Source: Gordius sp. MW1 (Eukaryota; Nematomorpha; Gordioida; Gordea; Gordiidae). Taken from it: DNA of 64,000 nt. Both the position numbers and the translations under genes were made by a program. A model generated the notes under the pieces. The model had not been told where the DNA came from and did no database searches. It saw nothing but the letters and a program-made list of their open reading frames with translations. This document shows, piece by piece, positions 12,407 through 24,997 of this stretch (position 1 is the stretch's first letter; each line of letters begins with the position of its first letter). The DNA lies in contig OZ038528.1 in NCBI GenBank assembly GCA_964036665.1, positions 18,277,245-18,341,244 on the forward strand. The letters are read 5' to 3'.

Positions 12407-13527
12407 ATGAATTCCAAACGCGATTCAAATTGCGGCTCAAACAGCAGAATTAATAGATTTGAAGGTAAAAAGGAAGATAAAAAAGTCCCATTTTCCATGC
12501 CACAAAGCGACCCATTTCACCTATACCCTTCTTCGGTCGGCAGGAAAAATTATTTTGGTTATTCTCCTTTTCCCACTTTCCTCTCACCCGAATTTTTTTA
12601 TAATGCTTACTTGAATCGTCCGGACTTATTTAATAATAATAATACCCAATCAAACCAACAACAACAACAACAACCTAAAGTCAATTTAGAATCGACCTTT
12701 CAAAACATGTTGCTTTACAAGGATTATTATCCCATCAATGGCCAAAATGTACCTAAGCTGCCCCGAGAAAAAAAGGCAAAAACCTGCGAACCAACTAATG
12801 GAGAAAAGAGTGGAATTACAGCTGGGGTCACAAGCGACCCCAAAATTGATGCAGCCCGTTCTCCTCGGGCCCCAAAATGTGCTCGTTGTAGAAATCACGG
12901 GGAAGCGTCTTTGTTGAAAGGTCACAAAAGATATTGCAGGTGGAAGGAATGCACGTGCCATAATTGCTTGTTAGTAGCTGAACGACAACGTGTTATGGCT
13001 GCCCAAGTTGCTCATAGGAGGCAACAACAATTGGAAGAATCGAGAAGAAAAAAAGTGGATGGGGGGCTTGAGTGTAATGTAAATTGTAGCCGTCAAAATT
13101 CTGCTAGATTGAACGGAAATAATAATTTGTTTGAAAATTATACCCAAACTACTAGTAGTCCGATGGAGTCTTCCGAAAGTAGTCATGATCATGAAGCTTT
13201 CCCCGTTAAGGACGAAAATAATTATGATAACCATTCGTTACCCACTTCCAACTACCGCTTTATATTGCCCGAAATTCAAAACCATACCTCAACCATTTTA
13301 GGAGAAACAAGTAAAACAATACGTTCGTTTAAACATATTTTAAAAATTAATTATATTAATAATGAATAAATCAGACAAATCGATAGATGGGGAAGATCTC
13401 GAGAATTTGGGTAACTTAGTAGGCTTTAAAGGGCAAGGTTGCGTTGGGAATTATCAACAACTCTTACGTGCTCTGTTATTAGCTTGTCAAAATGATGTCT
13501 CTGTGGCATACACTACTTACGTTAAAG
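12407..13527 (+). CDS. DM-domain (DMRT) transcription factor, exons 1-2
   Basis: A DNA-binding protein of the doublesex/mab-3 related family, nuclear, often acting in sexual or neural development. Exon 1 (12407-13310) encodes 301 residues. The DM zinc module runs from about residue 155 to 205 and reads [27 protein letters not shown], then [17 protein letters not shown]; all eight Cys/His ligands are visible. Before it lie a Phe/Tyr/Pro-rich segment and an Asn/Gln run ([14 protein letters not shown]). Exon 1 is open past its donor and stops at 13369. A 64-bp GT-AG intron (13311-13374) instead joins in frame to exon 2 (13375-13527), which contains [20 protein letters not shown] and ends in phase 1 at a GTACAC donor. 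I see no clear DMA domain or doublesex dimerisation motif, so the paralogue cannot be assigned. The DM domain is certain; the intron choice is well supported by phase but inferred. Confidence 0.92.
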
Positions 13528-14183
13528 GTACACATACACATTGTTTAAAATTCTATTTTTTTTTTTTTGGTGAAAAAGTTTATTTTCACGAAACAAAGTT
13601 ACATAAATAAGCGAAATAGAAAAATAAAGACATATTGGTTAAATACAAAGATCTATATCATTATCTTCTAAAATGAGCCATGAGTCGGCAAAGGATTTAT
13701 ATGCCATTTTTAATAAATTGAATTAGTGGAAAAATTAATTAGGGGAATAGGATTGGTTATATATAATATTATGACTAAATTTATCTTTTAGTTCCGTTTT
13801 ATAAACTTAATTTCATATTTTTTTCCAATTTACTTTTTTAGTCGCCTACTACCTATTTGATCGAATGTCAAGCTTTTGTATAGGGGTGGGTACTTAGGTA
13901 TAATTCAAGAGAAATGTTGTTTATGATTTAGAATTATGCAAAATGCTTATTTTTTTTCCAATAAAATTTCCAAATAATTGTTTATGATTCATATTTGATC
14001 TTCTAAGTTAAAACAAATCTTTAAAAATTGAGAAAGCTACCTATCACTCAGGGTTTCTGTCAGAAAATGTGCTCGAAGAATATTTAAAACGGGGGATAAA
14101 TTTTTTTATTTTACTTTAAATGTCATCAATCTGATTTGTTCTTTAGTTTCGAGAAGAGGGCGGTGTTATTCAACTTTTTTTAT

Positions 14184-14357
14184 TATTGGAATTAGAGGGG
14201 GGGGGCAAAAATGGTTTAGGGGGGGGGCAATAATGATATAGGGACGGCGAAAATGAGCTTTTTAATTTTAGTCTTAATTTTAATAAATTTCAACAATATT
14301 ATGGATTTAGAGGGGGGCAGCCGCCCCTCCCTGCCCCCCCCCCTGGCTACGCCCATG
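14184..14357. mobile_element. CATGGGCGTAGCC-type MITE, left end worn
   Basis: The right end CCTGGCTACGCCCATG is intact. The left half starts at TATTGGAATTAGAGGG, which in other copies lies just inside the left terminal repeat, so about 15 bp of the left end are missing. Confidence 0.75.
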
Positions 14358-14521
14358 ATTTAGTCTACTTTAGATTTAACAAACTCTCATATTCATTTAT
14401 CCGCTTAATGTCATTTACAAATGTCATTTATAATATGTCAGTCAAATCTAATAAGATTGACTGTTGCGACATTATGTTTTGTAAAATATTAATATCAACT
14501 TTAGGAAAAAAGAAAGACCAC

Positions 14522-14671
14522 CATGGGCGTAGCAAGGGGGGGGGCCCCCTTTGAAAAAAAATTTCAATGCAAAAACTCTTAAAAATTAATAAATTAAATG
14601 TTTTGCCCCTCCCTAATTGAACTTTTAAACGATTTGCCCCCCCCCCAATCCAAAACCTGGTTACGCCCATG
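14522..14671. mobile_element. CATGGGCGTAGCC-type MITE
   Basis: CATGGGCGTAGCAAGG and CCTGGTTACGCCCATG ends are flanked by a perfect 8-bp duplication AAGACCAC (14514-14521 and 14672-14679). Confidence 0.93.
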
Positions 14672-15214
14672 AAGACCACCTAAGTTTTATTTTACATCAT
14701 CATATTGCATTGATATTTCAGTTTGTAAAATTATGAGGCTTGAAAAACACTAATATAATTTTAATCAACTCAGAATAAAGTGAAAACTTTAACTAAACCC
14801 GATTTGTCTCGTCGTATGACTTCTTAAATGATTCATAATTTTTATATCTCCGCTCTCATTCATTATAAATTTCAACCCAAATTCTATTAATAAATGTTTC
14901 CCGACGATTAATAAAACATTTTCTTTGTCTAAATAATAAATTTTTACACCCGTCCCGTTAAAACTTGCATGCTAAAAATAAAATAAATTTAAACAGCTGC
15001 AAAATGAATTGTTTATGAGACCAGCAATAGTAATTATAACGCTCAACCTATTCATCAGATGCTAAATTACATTAAACCATATTATTTTTATTTCACAATG
15101 TAACAATTTATGACCAGTTGGAATATCAAGTTAAATTATTATATTTTTCCAATGTATCGATTTCAAATTTGTACAAGATAAAGAGTCACAAATTGATAAA
15201 AATATATGCTCGCC

Positions 15215-15338
15215 CATGGGCGTACCCAGGTTTTGAATTAGGGGGGGGGGCAAAAAAAATAAAAAAAAGGTCTCGACTATCCAAAAATGGGTTAAGGTAA
15301 GCCCCTGCCCCCCCCCCTTTTGGTACCCTACCCCCATG
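15215..15338. mobile_element. CATGGGCGTAGCC-type MITE
   Basis: The left end is CATGGGCGTACCCAGG; the right end, CCTACCCCCATG, is more worn. Octamers tgctcgcc (15207-15214) and tgctcacc (15339-15346) match at 7 of 8. Confidence 0.88.
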
Positions 15339-16032
15339 TGCTCACCACTTAACAAATCAAAGATAAATAATATGAACATTTGTATCATTATACTTGTATT
15401 ATTTTTATCTGGTCGCATTTCTTGTCAGGATTGGTCAAATTTGATCAAAGTAAATGTGAATTTACATTGCTAGAATTTGGGAGGAAGGGGGAGTCATACA
15501 ATTTATGGAATGGCAGAATGATAATATTAGAATATTGTTATTTTTAAAAAGTGATCGGGAGGGGACCCTCCTCTGAAAAACGCTATTTAAGTATACAAAA
15601 TATCCGTTAATTTTTGTCTTGCTGATAAGCTAAAATCAATTTGTAAAATATATTTTTATATTAATTGAGTTTATTGTTCATCGTTAAGGAAGGCTATATA
15701 TAAACGCTAAATATAAAAATTTAACGTTATTAAAATATTTTGCTACATTGGGCATCCTATCGACTATCATATATTGGGGTCTTGTTTTACAATATAAAAC
15801 CTTCATTATAATGTTACAAATACAATTAATATTAATCAAATGGCATTGAATCATCAGCAAGCTTAGAGATTGAGCTATGTAAATATATATAATCTCATAA
15901 TAATTAAGGAATTATCGATATTAAACCAAATCTTACCCAAATTTATCTGAGAAGCCTATTGCATACAAAAATTTAAATTAACTCACCTTTGAAAGTCATT
16001 CATCTCATCATTATTTTGGGAAGGTCGTTAAG

Positions 16033-16198
16033 CATGGGCGTAGTTAGGATTGGAACTTTAGGGGGCAATAATGCTTTAGGGAGGTGCAAAATGATAATTA
16101 TTTGAAATTTAAACCTTTTATAATGATTTTTTAGAAATTTTTGGATTTAAAGGGGGGCAGCTAGCTGCCCCTCCCTGCCACCCCCTGGCTACGCCCTT
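16033..16198. mobile_element. CATGGGCGTAGCC-type MITE
   Basis: Left end CATGGGCGTAGTTAGG, right end CCTGGCTACGCCC, with a GGGGGGCAGCTAGCTGCCCC palindrome on its right side. Target duplication is not evident. It directly abuts an F-type hAT fragment. Confidence 0.75.
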
Positions 16199-16375
16199 AT
16201 ACACCGCATTTTTCTTATTCTTGCGTTTATACCAAAATTTCAAACACGTTCGAAAAGGAATCGGCTAAACATTTTACACGCTTTCGGAGCCGAGTTCGGG
16301 TTTCGGGTCGAGTTGAAAATTTAAAATGCTTTCGGGTCGGGTTCGGGTTGAAAAAAGTGATTTTGCAGTTCTTAC
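16199..16375. mobile_element. Fragment of F-type non-autonomous hAT (right end)
   Basis: Shares ACACCGCATTTTTCTTATTC, repeated TCGGGTCGGGTTCGGGTTGA and a terminal TTTTGCAGTTCTTA with the complete F element at 23833-24997. Only the end with TCGGGT subterminal repeats is present. Confidence 0.7.
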
Positions 16376-16419
16376 TTCGATGAAATGTTAGTAACAGGCT
16401 GGAAGATATATAAGCAGCA

Positions 16420-16750
16420 ATGAAGCTATATGCCGTATCTATCCTTTCCTATACATGTAGTACGCAATCCTGCTATGGTTCCCTTAGCTGTATACATATA
16501 GAAAATGGGCAACGCGTTTATTTTACGAATGCAAATGTCAACACAATAGCCTTTCCAGATACAATGATAACAGCGTTCTTCAAGCTATGTCAACCCGATG
16601 ATTTTGCACAATAGCTGCAATATTGCGAAGTGCCTACGTCTTGCACATGGCATTCGCGCAGCATGCGAGAGGCCGACTATACACTATTCAACCCAAATTG
16701 CAAAGTGAAGAAAATTATTCAGCAACTATATTTCATCCTAATCTTAGGCC
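16420..16750 (+). mobile_element. Helitron Rep/helicase coding fragment
   Basis: An open frame at 16420-16614 contains SCIHIENGQRVYFTNAN, TMITAFFKLCQPDDFA and, after one stop, YCEVPTSCTW. This pattern (hydrophobic, N-G-Q-x-V-Y-F, then T-x-T-A-F-F-x-L-C, D-D-F-A, E-V-P-x-x-x-x-W) is the region before the Rep/helicase core in Helitron proteins. The N-terminal and helicase parts are absent, so this is a dead fragment. It lies just upstream of the E-type element that also looks Helitron-like. Confidence 0.7.
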
Positions 16751-17181
16751 AGGCGTAGACCGAGGTTATTGGGGCCATTCGTGATCTCTGCGTGGAGCTA
16801 AGCTCCTGAGCGCTGGAATGCCGAAGCGCCATTAATAAGAGACTTTAAGAGGCACTCGGACAAGGAACCATTCTAACATTTATTAAACCAAATTTGAAAG
16901 TTCTTTTAATTGCTATGCAATTTATGGGCTCGTTTTTTGGTGTCCGTCGTCCGTCGTCCGTCGTCCGTCGTCCGTCGTCCGTCGTCCGTTACCCTCCCTA
17001 TCTATTTGCATTGGGTATATTAGGTTATCGCTTTTTTAAATTAATGCATGAGAAAGAGTTGCCCCACCCCTCATCTCTATCTCCCTCGCTGTGTTATTTT
17101 TTAAATTAATGCATAAGAGGTGCCCCACCCCTCATCTCTATCTCCCTCGGTGTGTTATAATATAAGATTTGTTAAATTATC

Positions 17182-17421
17182 TATTATATAATAAACATAA
17201 ATAAAAGTTGTTTACTTTTAATTGCTATGCAATTTAACTAGTTATATAATAAACATAAATAAAAGTTGTTTACTTTTAATTGCTATGCAATTGAACTAGT
17301 TTTTGTTATATAATAAACATAAATAAAAGTTGTTTACTTTTAATGCTATGCAATTTAACTAGTTATATAATAAACATAAATAAAAGTTGTTTACTTTTTA
17401 ATTGCTATGCAATTTAACTAG
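17182..17421 (+). repeat. Tandem 58-61 bp repeats, each ending hairpin + CTAG
   Basis: Four copies in tandem, with CTAG ends at 17241, 17299, 17362 and 17421, and a fifth isolated copy ending at 17709. Each reads TATATAATAAACATAAATAA, then an AATTGC/GCAATT hairpin, then TTAACTAG followed by T. A short hairpin a few bases before CTAG/T is the classic Helitron 3' terminus, so these look like stacked Helitron 3' ends. Confidence 0.7.
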
Positions 17422-17499
17422 TTTTGGGGTTAGAATCCCGGAGTTTTTTTGACTCTTATGATTGTTCTTGTTACTAGCATTGATAATAAGAATTTATGG

Positions 17500-18420
17500 C
17501 CGTCCGCTGGCTGCTGACCAATGAAAAAAATGACCATTGGCCAAAATGTGAATCGAAATTATTTTTTTCGTTTTATTTGACTATTATGATTGTTCCTGTT
17601 TCTACCATTGCTATTATGACTTTTTGGCCGTCCGCTGGCTGCTGACCAATGTTATATAATAAACATAAATAAAAGTTGTTTACTTTCAATTGCTATGCAA
17701 TTTATCTAGTTTTTGGGTTAGAATCCCGGAGTTTTTTTGACTCTTATGATTGTTCTTGTTACTATCATTGATAATAAGACTTTTTGGCCGTCCGTTGGCT
17801 GCTGACCAATGAAAAAAATGACCATTGGCCAAAATGTGAATCCGAGTTTATTTTTTCGTTTTTTTTGACTATTATGATTGTTCCTGTTACTACCATTGCT
17901 ATTATGACTTTTTGGCCGTCCGCTGGCTCCTGACCGATGGAAAAAATGACCATTTGCCAAAATGTGAATCGAAATTATTTTTTTCGTTTTTTTTGACTAT
18001 TATGATTGTTCCTGTTCCTACCATTGCTATTATGACTTTTTGGCCGTCCGCTGGATGCTGACCAATGGAATAAAATGACCATTGGCCAAAATGTGATTCG
18101 AAAACTTTTTTTTCGTTTTTTTTTTGACTATTATGAATTTATATCTACTTTTACCGTGTCCTGGCTGCTGACCAATGGAAAAAAATGACCATTGGCCAAA
18201 ATGTGATTCGAAATTTTTTTTTCGTTTTTTTTACTCTTATGAATTTATATCCACTTTACCGTGTGCTGGCTGCTGACCAATGAAAAAAAATGACCATTGG
18301 CCAAAGTGAGCATCAAAATTTTTTTTTCCGTTTTTTTGGCTATCATTGACTTATAGAGTATCTGTTGGTACTGACCAATAGAGAAAAAGTGACCATTGGC
18401 CAAATTTTGATTTTTTTAAT
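17500..18420 (+). repeat. 127-bp minisatellite within E copy 1
   Basis: About seven diverged copies of a unit containing GACCATTGGCCAAAATGTGA and TTTTTGGCCGTCCGCTGGCT. The same satellite, in inverted orientation and longer, fills E copy 2. Open frames across it reflect the repeat, not a gene. Confidence 0.85.
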
Positions 18421-18889
18421 TAAAAATTGTTCAAATTCAACAAAAAATTTCTCCCAACAATTCTGCAAATTCTTAACATTGTGTTGTTTTATAATATAAT
18501 GTTTGTTAGACCCATAATCACTAAAGGCCAAAAAAACTAATGTAATACGCAACTAGATGCAAACACTAAATCTAACCCTAACCCTTGCCTATATTACATT
18601 TTGCCTTTATTACATTTTGCCTATAATGGAAAATTTGTATAAATAATTAATTAATCATTAGGCATTTAATACCCCCCTATAGGCATTCTCGCCCCTTCCC
18701 ACCTTTCTCGCCCATAAATTGCATAGCAAATATGATACATTTATACGAAGTACAAATGAGTCGTCCCCCCTTCCCTTCCCCTCTTCCCTTCCCTTCTCCC
18801 CCTTCCCACGAGGGCCGAAGGCCCGAGTTTTATACTATTTCTTCATTTTATTACTGTAGATTTTGGGCTATGATAATCCACTACTATAC

Positions 18890-21272
18890 TGTGGCATAAG
18901 GCCAAATTTGGATTTTTTATTTGTCACCCGTTTCAATAAATGTTAATGGTGTATCTACTCCGTTTCCCCCTCCCCTTCCCCCGTTTAAGGATTAGTTTTA
19001 TTATAGGTCTATTCTGTATTACTAGTTTTAGCCGCCTATGGCGGGTTTTAATCGTTTATGATAAATATTTAATTTACCCCTCCCCTTTCTAGTTTTATTA
19101 CCCTTCAAGTTAAAGAAAGAAGTTATTGCTTGTCACGCAGTCCCTCTTTCTATCTCCCCATATTATTGTTGTCAGCGCGTTATACGATGATCGCGTTGGT
19201 TTGATATAATTCCCCTCCCCGATCGAGATGGTATCGTTGATATATGTTTATCTCCCCATTATTGTTGTTTACATCGTCAATCCCCCCCCCTCGATCATGA
19301 TTGTATTATTTACCACCTTATCACTATTATGGTGTGTAATCAACGCGCGGTACAATACTATTGACTCACGTCTTCAATTCCCCCCCCCCGATCATTATTG
19401 TTATTGATATCTCATCACTATTTAAATGGAAACATTCACACTTATTCATTGATAAATTATTCACAGATTTTGATTCAGATTAAATAAATCAGTATTTAGC
19501 ATGTAAAGATTAGGCGTGAAAAAATTTCATGTCCCTCCTGGGACATGATAAATGGTGTCAGAAAAATTATAGGCTCCAGTCCTGACTACAATTTCATGGG
19601 TTCTTTCCTTTACCACATACTCCTTTTAATGCGGAACAAAACGGAGGTTAGTGAGCAGTTGTGGATCTTTTTAGACGCGTTGATTCAACAAAAAAAAAAC
19701 TATAAATTCCGAGCAGGATCTCTATCCCCAAGTCAATTTACACGCTCAAATTTCGCAATTTTTACGCAGGTGTCTCTGGACATAGCAGACCTCGGTGAAC
19801 TAAAATTTCTAATTAATTCTTTGGAATCGTTTCTCAATTCATTCGAACAATGGGCAACCAAATTTTAAACCGCAAACACAATATAGGGGAAATTCCTAAA
19901 ACCAGTAATTATATATTAAAAAATGGGTAAACCAACATATACTTCTTATCCATGAAGTGGTTCAAGGGTTCAAGAGATATACGTCAATATTCCACAGATG
20001 AAAGTCAATGAAGGAATTATTCTAATATGAACACTGGAAACAAATAATCTAAAAGAAGCAAAAATTCGTATTATGTTACGTAAATTTGATGATTATATTG
20101 TTAATAATCGATATTATACCAAACCCCCCCCCCCCCCCCCCTCCCCTTTTATTTGAACATTTTTGGGCGATTTTTTTTGTCGAGGGGAAAACAGTTTTTT
20201 TTAGTAGAGTATGGCGAGGAAAAGGTCTAATTTTGATGGAAACTTGTAATAAGGGTTATGTTAAATTTTTGAATGCCAATTTTGTTGGAACTCTTAATAT
20301 GATTTATATTAATTTTGGTTACGAAAAAAGGCCAGTAATTTGTTTTAAAGTTAAAGCTACGGATATTTTTGAGGCTCTGAACTCTATGAGTTATCCTCAT
20401 GTTGAATTTTGAGGCTCTGAACTCTAGGAGTTATCCTCGTATGTTTTGAGGCTCTGAACTCTATGAGTTATCCTCAGTGTTTTTATAAAGTAGCATTAGT
20501 GATAAATTTAATTGGTGGCCTGATTGAAAATGATCAAAAGTAAATATGTCGTTTAAGTGATATGTTGTTTCTGTGAAGGTCAAGTTTATTTTGGGTAAAG
20601 GGTAAGGTGTGGCATAAGGCCAAATTTGGATTTTTTATTTGTCACCCGTTTCAATAAATGTTAATGGTGTATCTACTCCGTTTCCCCCTCCCCTTCCCCC
20701 GTTTAAGGATTAGTTTTATTATAGGTCTATTCTGTATTACTAGTTTTAGCCGCCTATGGCGGGTTTTAATCGTTTATGATAAATATTTAATTTACCCCTC
20801 CCCTTTCTAGTTTTATTACCCTTCAAGTTAAAGAAAGAAGTTATTGCTTGTCACGCAGTCCCTCTTTCTATCTCCCCATATTATTGTTGTCAGCGCGTTA
20901 TACGATGATCGCGTTGGTTTGATATAATTCCCCTCCCGATCGAGATGGTATCGTTGATATATGTTTATCTCCCCATTATTGTTGTTTACATCGTCAATCC
21001 CCCCCCTCGATCATGATTGTATTATTTACCACCTTATCACTATTATGGTGTGTAATCAACGCGCGGTACAATACTATTGACTCACGTCTTCAATTCCCCC
21101 CCCCCCCCCCGATCATTATTGTTATTGATATCTCATCACTATTTAAATGGAAACATTCACACTTATTCATTGATAAATTATTCACAGATTTTGATTCAGA
21201 TTAAATAAATCAGTATTTAGCATGTAAAGATTAGGCGTGAAAAAATTTCATGTCCCTCCTGGGACATGATAA
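18890..21272 (+). mobile_element. Short LTR element, young, non-autonomous (fossil)
   Basis: Two direct LTRs (18890-19551 and 20608-21272) begin TGTGGCATAAGG, end GGGACATGATAA and are nearly identical, differing mainly in C-tract length, so the insertion is recent. The 5' LTR is followed at once by ATGGTGTCAG, a primer site that would suit a tRNA whose 3' end is CTGACACCA (tRNA-Leu type). A purine-rich tract precedes the 3' LTR. The body is only about 1.06 kb and holds no recognisable pol; a 107-residue frame at its start is unassigned. It looks structurally whole as a non-autonomous element. No target duplication was found. Confidence 0.8.
20370..20476 (+). repeat. Three tandem ~38-bp repeats in the LTR element body
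   Basis: Three copies of GAGGCTCTGAACTCTATGAG followed by TTATCCTC. Each contains an AACTC/GAGTT inverted repeat and so could fold. They lie just before the 3' LTR region. Confidence 0.8.
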
Positions 21273-21559
21273 CGCTGTACTAAAATTTTTCTCTGCGTTG
21301 TCTAACATTATCATTGACTTTTGTATTTTAGTGGTTTATAAACACTTTGGCCATCCATTTATGCAAATTATCGCTAAACATCGCTACCTAATAAGTATTT
21401 AAAACTGTTATAAATCGATTTAATTTATAATAAATATGCCCTTTCCTATTAAGTTAATTTTTATTTGCATAATGTAAAAATATATTTTTTCGCATTATAA
21501 ACTCTCTATCATCAGCTGACTAAATTCTTTCATATATTTCCTATTGATAGGTATACCAA

Positions 21560-21613
21560 TTATTTAGCCAAATAAGAACTAAGCCAAAGCAACGCTTGCC
21601 CGGGCACAGCTAG
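21560..21613 (+). mobile_element. Helitron 3' terminus
   Basis: The palindrome TGCCCGGGCA (21597-21606) is followed by CAG and CTAG (21610-21613), then T, the canonical Helitron 3' end. The matching 5' end is not identified; the short LTR element at 18890-21272 probably lies inside this Helitron. Confidence 0.6.
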
Positions 21614-22514
21614 TTAATATATAAAATTTTAGCTTAATATGTCCCTCTAAAGAATTAATATTATTATGTAAAACTACGTATTCTATCTTAAATAACTTCA
21701 AAATTGGAATTAAATAAAAAAAACATAAATTTATAATATTAAATAAAATATTTTCCCATCTAATCAGTTCTAATTTAATTAATACATTAAAAAATCACCT
21801 TATTAATCAAGATTTTGCACATTAAAATTTTTAAATAATCTAATAGTTTTGGAAAATCTTAAAATTCTTTTTCATAATCATTCCCGTAATATAAATAAAA
21901 AATCAAGAATTAATATAAGAAATAAATTGAATAAAAATGTTTTGGTCAAAAGCATTCTATTTACCTTCCTTACAAGTTATATATTTGAACTAACGTTAGT
22001 AAATAATATTATACATAATATAGATGGCGCTATATTTATTAAACAATTTTAGAATGCTGTTTTTGATATCTACCCAATTCAATATTTTTTTTAACCTTTT
22101 TACGATTATTTAATTTAGAAAAATTACTAATATCTATATAATTACCACTTTACCATGTTCACATCAAAATGGCGGAAAAGGGGTACACATTTTGTGCGTT
22201 GATAAACAGTCTACCTAGTCTATGAGTGAGTGATATTGAATTGAATAAAAATGTTTTGGTCAAAAACATTCAATTTACCTTCTTTGAATTGTATTGGATT
22301 TAAATATCTATATGGAACAATCTGGAATATCCATTTTTTGAAAATTTCTGGGATTTTCATTTGACAAAATGCCATGTTGGTACATTATAAAATACCTGTT
22401 TCTAGCAATTTGATACATCGAAGTCGCTTCACTACAACAATACTCCCAACTATATTGTTTGATAAAACAATCAATTAAAGAAATTTGTTGTGAACTTAGT
22501 AGTATTGGTATTGA
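21614..22514. other. AT-rich stretch with a direct repeat, no gene
   Basis: AATAAAAATGTTTTGGTCAA occurs at about 21930 and again at about 22245, giving a direct repeat about 315 bp apart. The 66-74 residue frames here match nothing known to me. Confidence 0.4.
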
Positions 22515-23832
22515 CAAAGTCTTTTGGGCCAATGTACTCGTCTGCCGCAGCGGGTGGTTATGCCTGGGTCATCTTCGCGTGTTGATTGAGTTTCTTTGGA
22601 TTGTTTGACACTTGGAGGTTCATCTTGGCATTGTGGGAGTTTATCTTCGATTTCTACATAACCTGGTTTAAGTCGATCAATTTTAAATTGTTTGTTTCGT
22701 TCCGTTCTTCTTCAAGACAAAATATTTTGTTTCACGTTGTAAGACTTTATATGGTCCGTCTGTCGGTGTTAAGGGTTTTCGTATAGCGTCGTGTCGTACA
22801 AAAACGTATAAGGTCTTTAAGAGGTCCTGGCTTATTTGCTCTTTCGTGGAAGTTTTTCGTGTTGGTGGAAAAGGTATTTTTGCCATCCTTTACTTGTCTC
22901 TCCACGAATACATGTACCTGTGGGTCAGGTTGAGATCTTAGGAAGTAGTCTTCTGGTAAGCGGAGGCTTAAACCGTACACCAACTCTGCTCTTGTCGAAC
23001 CTATGTCTTCCTTAATGGTGGAATGGATACCTAACAGGATTAGTGGTAAAGCTTCATCCCATTTTGTGTCTCCGGTCGCCTTTTAAGCTGCTTTGAGTTG
23101 TCTGTGGAATCTCTCTACTAATTCGTTAGCTGCGGGGTGGTAAGCTGTCGCCTTTATATGGTTGTATCCTAGCAGGTTAGACAGTTCTCGGAATTAGGAT
23201 TATTGAAATATCGATCCTCGATCTGTTCTGATTGTGAGCGGTACGCCGAAGTTTGAGATCCAGTGTTCTATTACAGTTTGTGCGATTACTTCAGTGGATG
23301 TTTTAAGGGAATAGCCATAGGCCATCTGGTGAACCTGTCGATTGGCGTCAATATGTGAGTAAATCCGTTGGATATTGGTAAGGGTCCTACCAAATCTATG
23401 TGGACGTCAGGAAATCGAGCATTAGGCTGAGCGAACGTATTGTGTGTCGGTATACTTTGCCCTGACATCTTATGCAAGATTTCGCCCAACCAATGACGTC
23501 TTTGTTAACGGAAGGTCAGACTACGCGGTTGGTTATTAATGTGAGGGTCGCTCATATTCCGGGGAGTGAGGTATGAAAATGATCGAATACCTTTCTCCTA
23601 AGTAGTTCTGGTATTACTGGTCGAGGCTTAGTGATGGAGAGATCACATAGGACTTTGTTTTCTGATCCGGGAATGGGCGGTTGTAATTTTAGAGATGATA
23701 AGTTTTTTAAACTTTTTAAGGATTTATCGATCCTCTGGTGCTTGCTAATTTCCTCCAAATCCGGAATTTCTGGTGATTTAATAGAATCTATTTCCATCCG
23801 GGATAGAGCGTCAGCTACTGTGTGCTTTCGCC

Positions 23833-24997
23833 TAGAGAACTGCACGGATGACCCGAGACCGGACCCGATTGGTTCGGGTAGAAATCTTGAAAATGATTTC
23901 GGGTCGGGTCCGGGTAGAAAATTTGAAAATGCTTTCGGGTCGGGTCGGGCCAAATTATACAGTCGGGTCCAAGGTTCATACATTGTAAAAAACAGGCGAG
24001 ACCTATTCTTTTAATTAATGTTAACTGCCAAGCAAAGAGTGTTTTTTAATATCGAAATGTACAACTAATTTGGATCATTCATTTATTTAATTCTCTTCCT
24101 CTTTTTTTAAAATTTTATAACTCCAAACTCTGAGGCGCTAGCTTCATCACTAATTCAAACTGCATAAATTACTCCTGTTTTTAATTTGACTATTAATAAA
24201 TTATTTCAATAAAGTTATATTTTAAATATTTTTAGTGTTAACCGTGAAGTTTTAGCTAATCCTCATCGTTAATTTAAATTACATTTAATACATATTCAAA
24301 AGCCAACTTAAAGTAAGTTATAATTTTATAAATGTTTCATTTGCAAATTTATAATTATATAATATTTTTTTTAAAATAACTTATAATTATTTTTAAGTTT
24401 CATATCAACTGAATTTATCTTAAATTGCACTTCAAACTTAAAACATTTGAACAGTCACTATAAATTTCATCATATTTACTATATTGATTATAATCAGCTA
24501 TATAATAATGGTTTCATAATAACAATAAATGGATGTTAAATAGTTGTCTCAAGTCTATAACATATGAGCAGTTTACTTGATATAAGGAAACTAAATATAG
24601 ATAATAAATATGAGCTTTTTTTCACCATCCCCTTTAAAGAATACAAATCATCTTGGAGAGCCTTATATATAATTTTACATTGTGTTATAGCAGAGGATCT
24701 GGAGGAGGTAAGAATGAAAATAGCACTTTTATTTGTTGGTTTAATTTAACACACCGCAATTTTCGCGCTCGAAAGTAATTTGTTTTAATAATATTTCGGG
24801 TTGGGTCGGGTTCGGGTTGAAGTTTTAAAATGCTTTCGGGTCGGGTTGGGTTCAGGTAGAAAATTTGAAAATAATTTCGGGTCGGGTCGGGTAGAAAATT
24901 TGAAAATGATTTCGGGTCGGGTCGGGTCCGGGTAGAAAATTTGAAAATGATTTCGGGTCGGGTTCGGGTTGAAAAAAAGTGACTTTGCAATTCTCTA
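23833..24997 (+). mobile_element. Non-autonomous hAT element F, copy 1
   Basis: Terminal repeats TAGAGAACTGCA and TGCAATTCTCTA are flanked by a perfect 8-bp duplication CTTTCGCC (23825-23832 and 24998-25005). Both ends carry arrays of TCGGGTCGGG with TAGAAAATTTGAAAATG between them, typical subterminal transposase-binding repeats. The AT-rich interior has no transposase. It is inserted in the gypsy fossil and is so younger than it. Confidence 0.92.

Larger units (their letters stand above)
16908..18826 (+). mobile_element. Helitron/Helentron-like element E, copy 1
   Basis: The left end is AATTGCTATGCAATTTATGG and the right end is the palindrome CGAGGGCCGAAGGCCC. The same two ends, inverted, bound copy 2 at 26811-29945. 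Inside are a GTCCGTC microsatellite (about 16938-16988), tandem 58-61 bp repeats (17182-17421), a 127-bp minisatellite (about 17500-18420) and a C-rich tail. There is no coding capacity. A terminal hairpin, the absence of terminal inverted repeats, and internal AATTGC..GCAATT hairpins followed by CTAG/T all favour the Helitron group, but the exact class is inferred. Confidence 0.55.

Noticed and set aside
16894-17109. 71-residue frame with repeated RRPSSVV
   Set aside because: It is produced by the GTCCGTC microsatellite at the start of element E.
17182-17421. CRISPR-like regular repeats
   Set aside because: The units are directly adjacent without unique spacers, and the genome is eukaryotic; they are tandem repeats of transposon ends.
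18555-18580. Telomere-like CTAACCCTAACCC (also inverted near 27053)
   Set aside because: Only two repeat units, present in both copies of element E; no telomeric array.
19545-20412. Frames of 107 and 108 residues inside the short LTR element
   Set aside because: No recognisable domain; they lie in the body of a non-autonomous LTR element and are noted only as part of that fossil.
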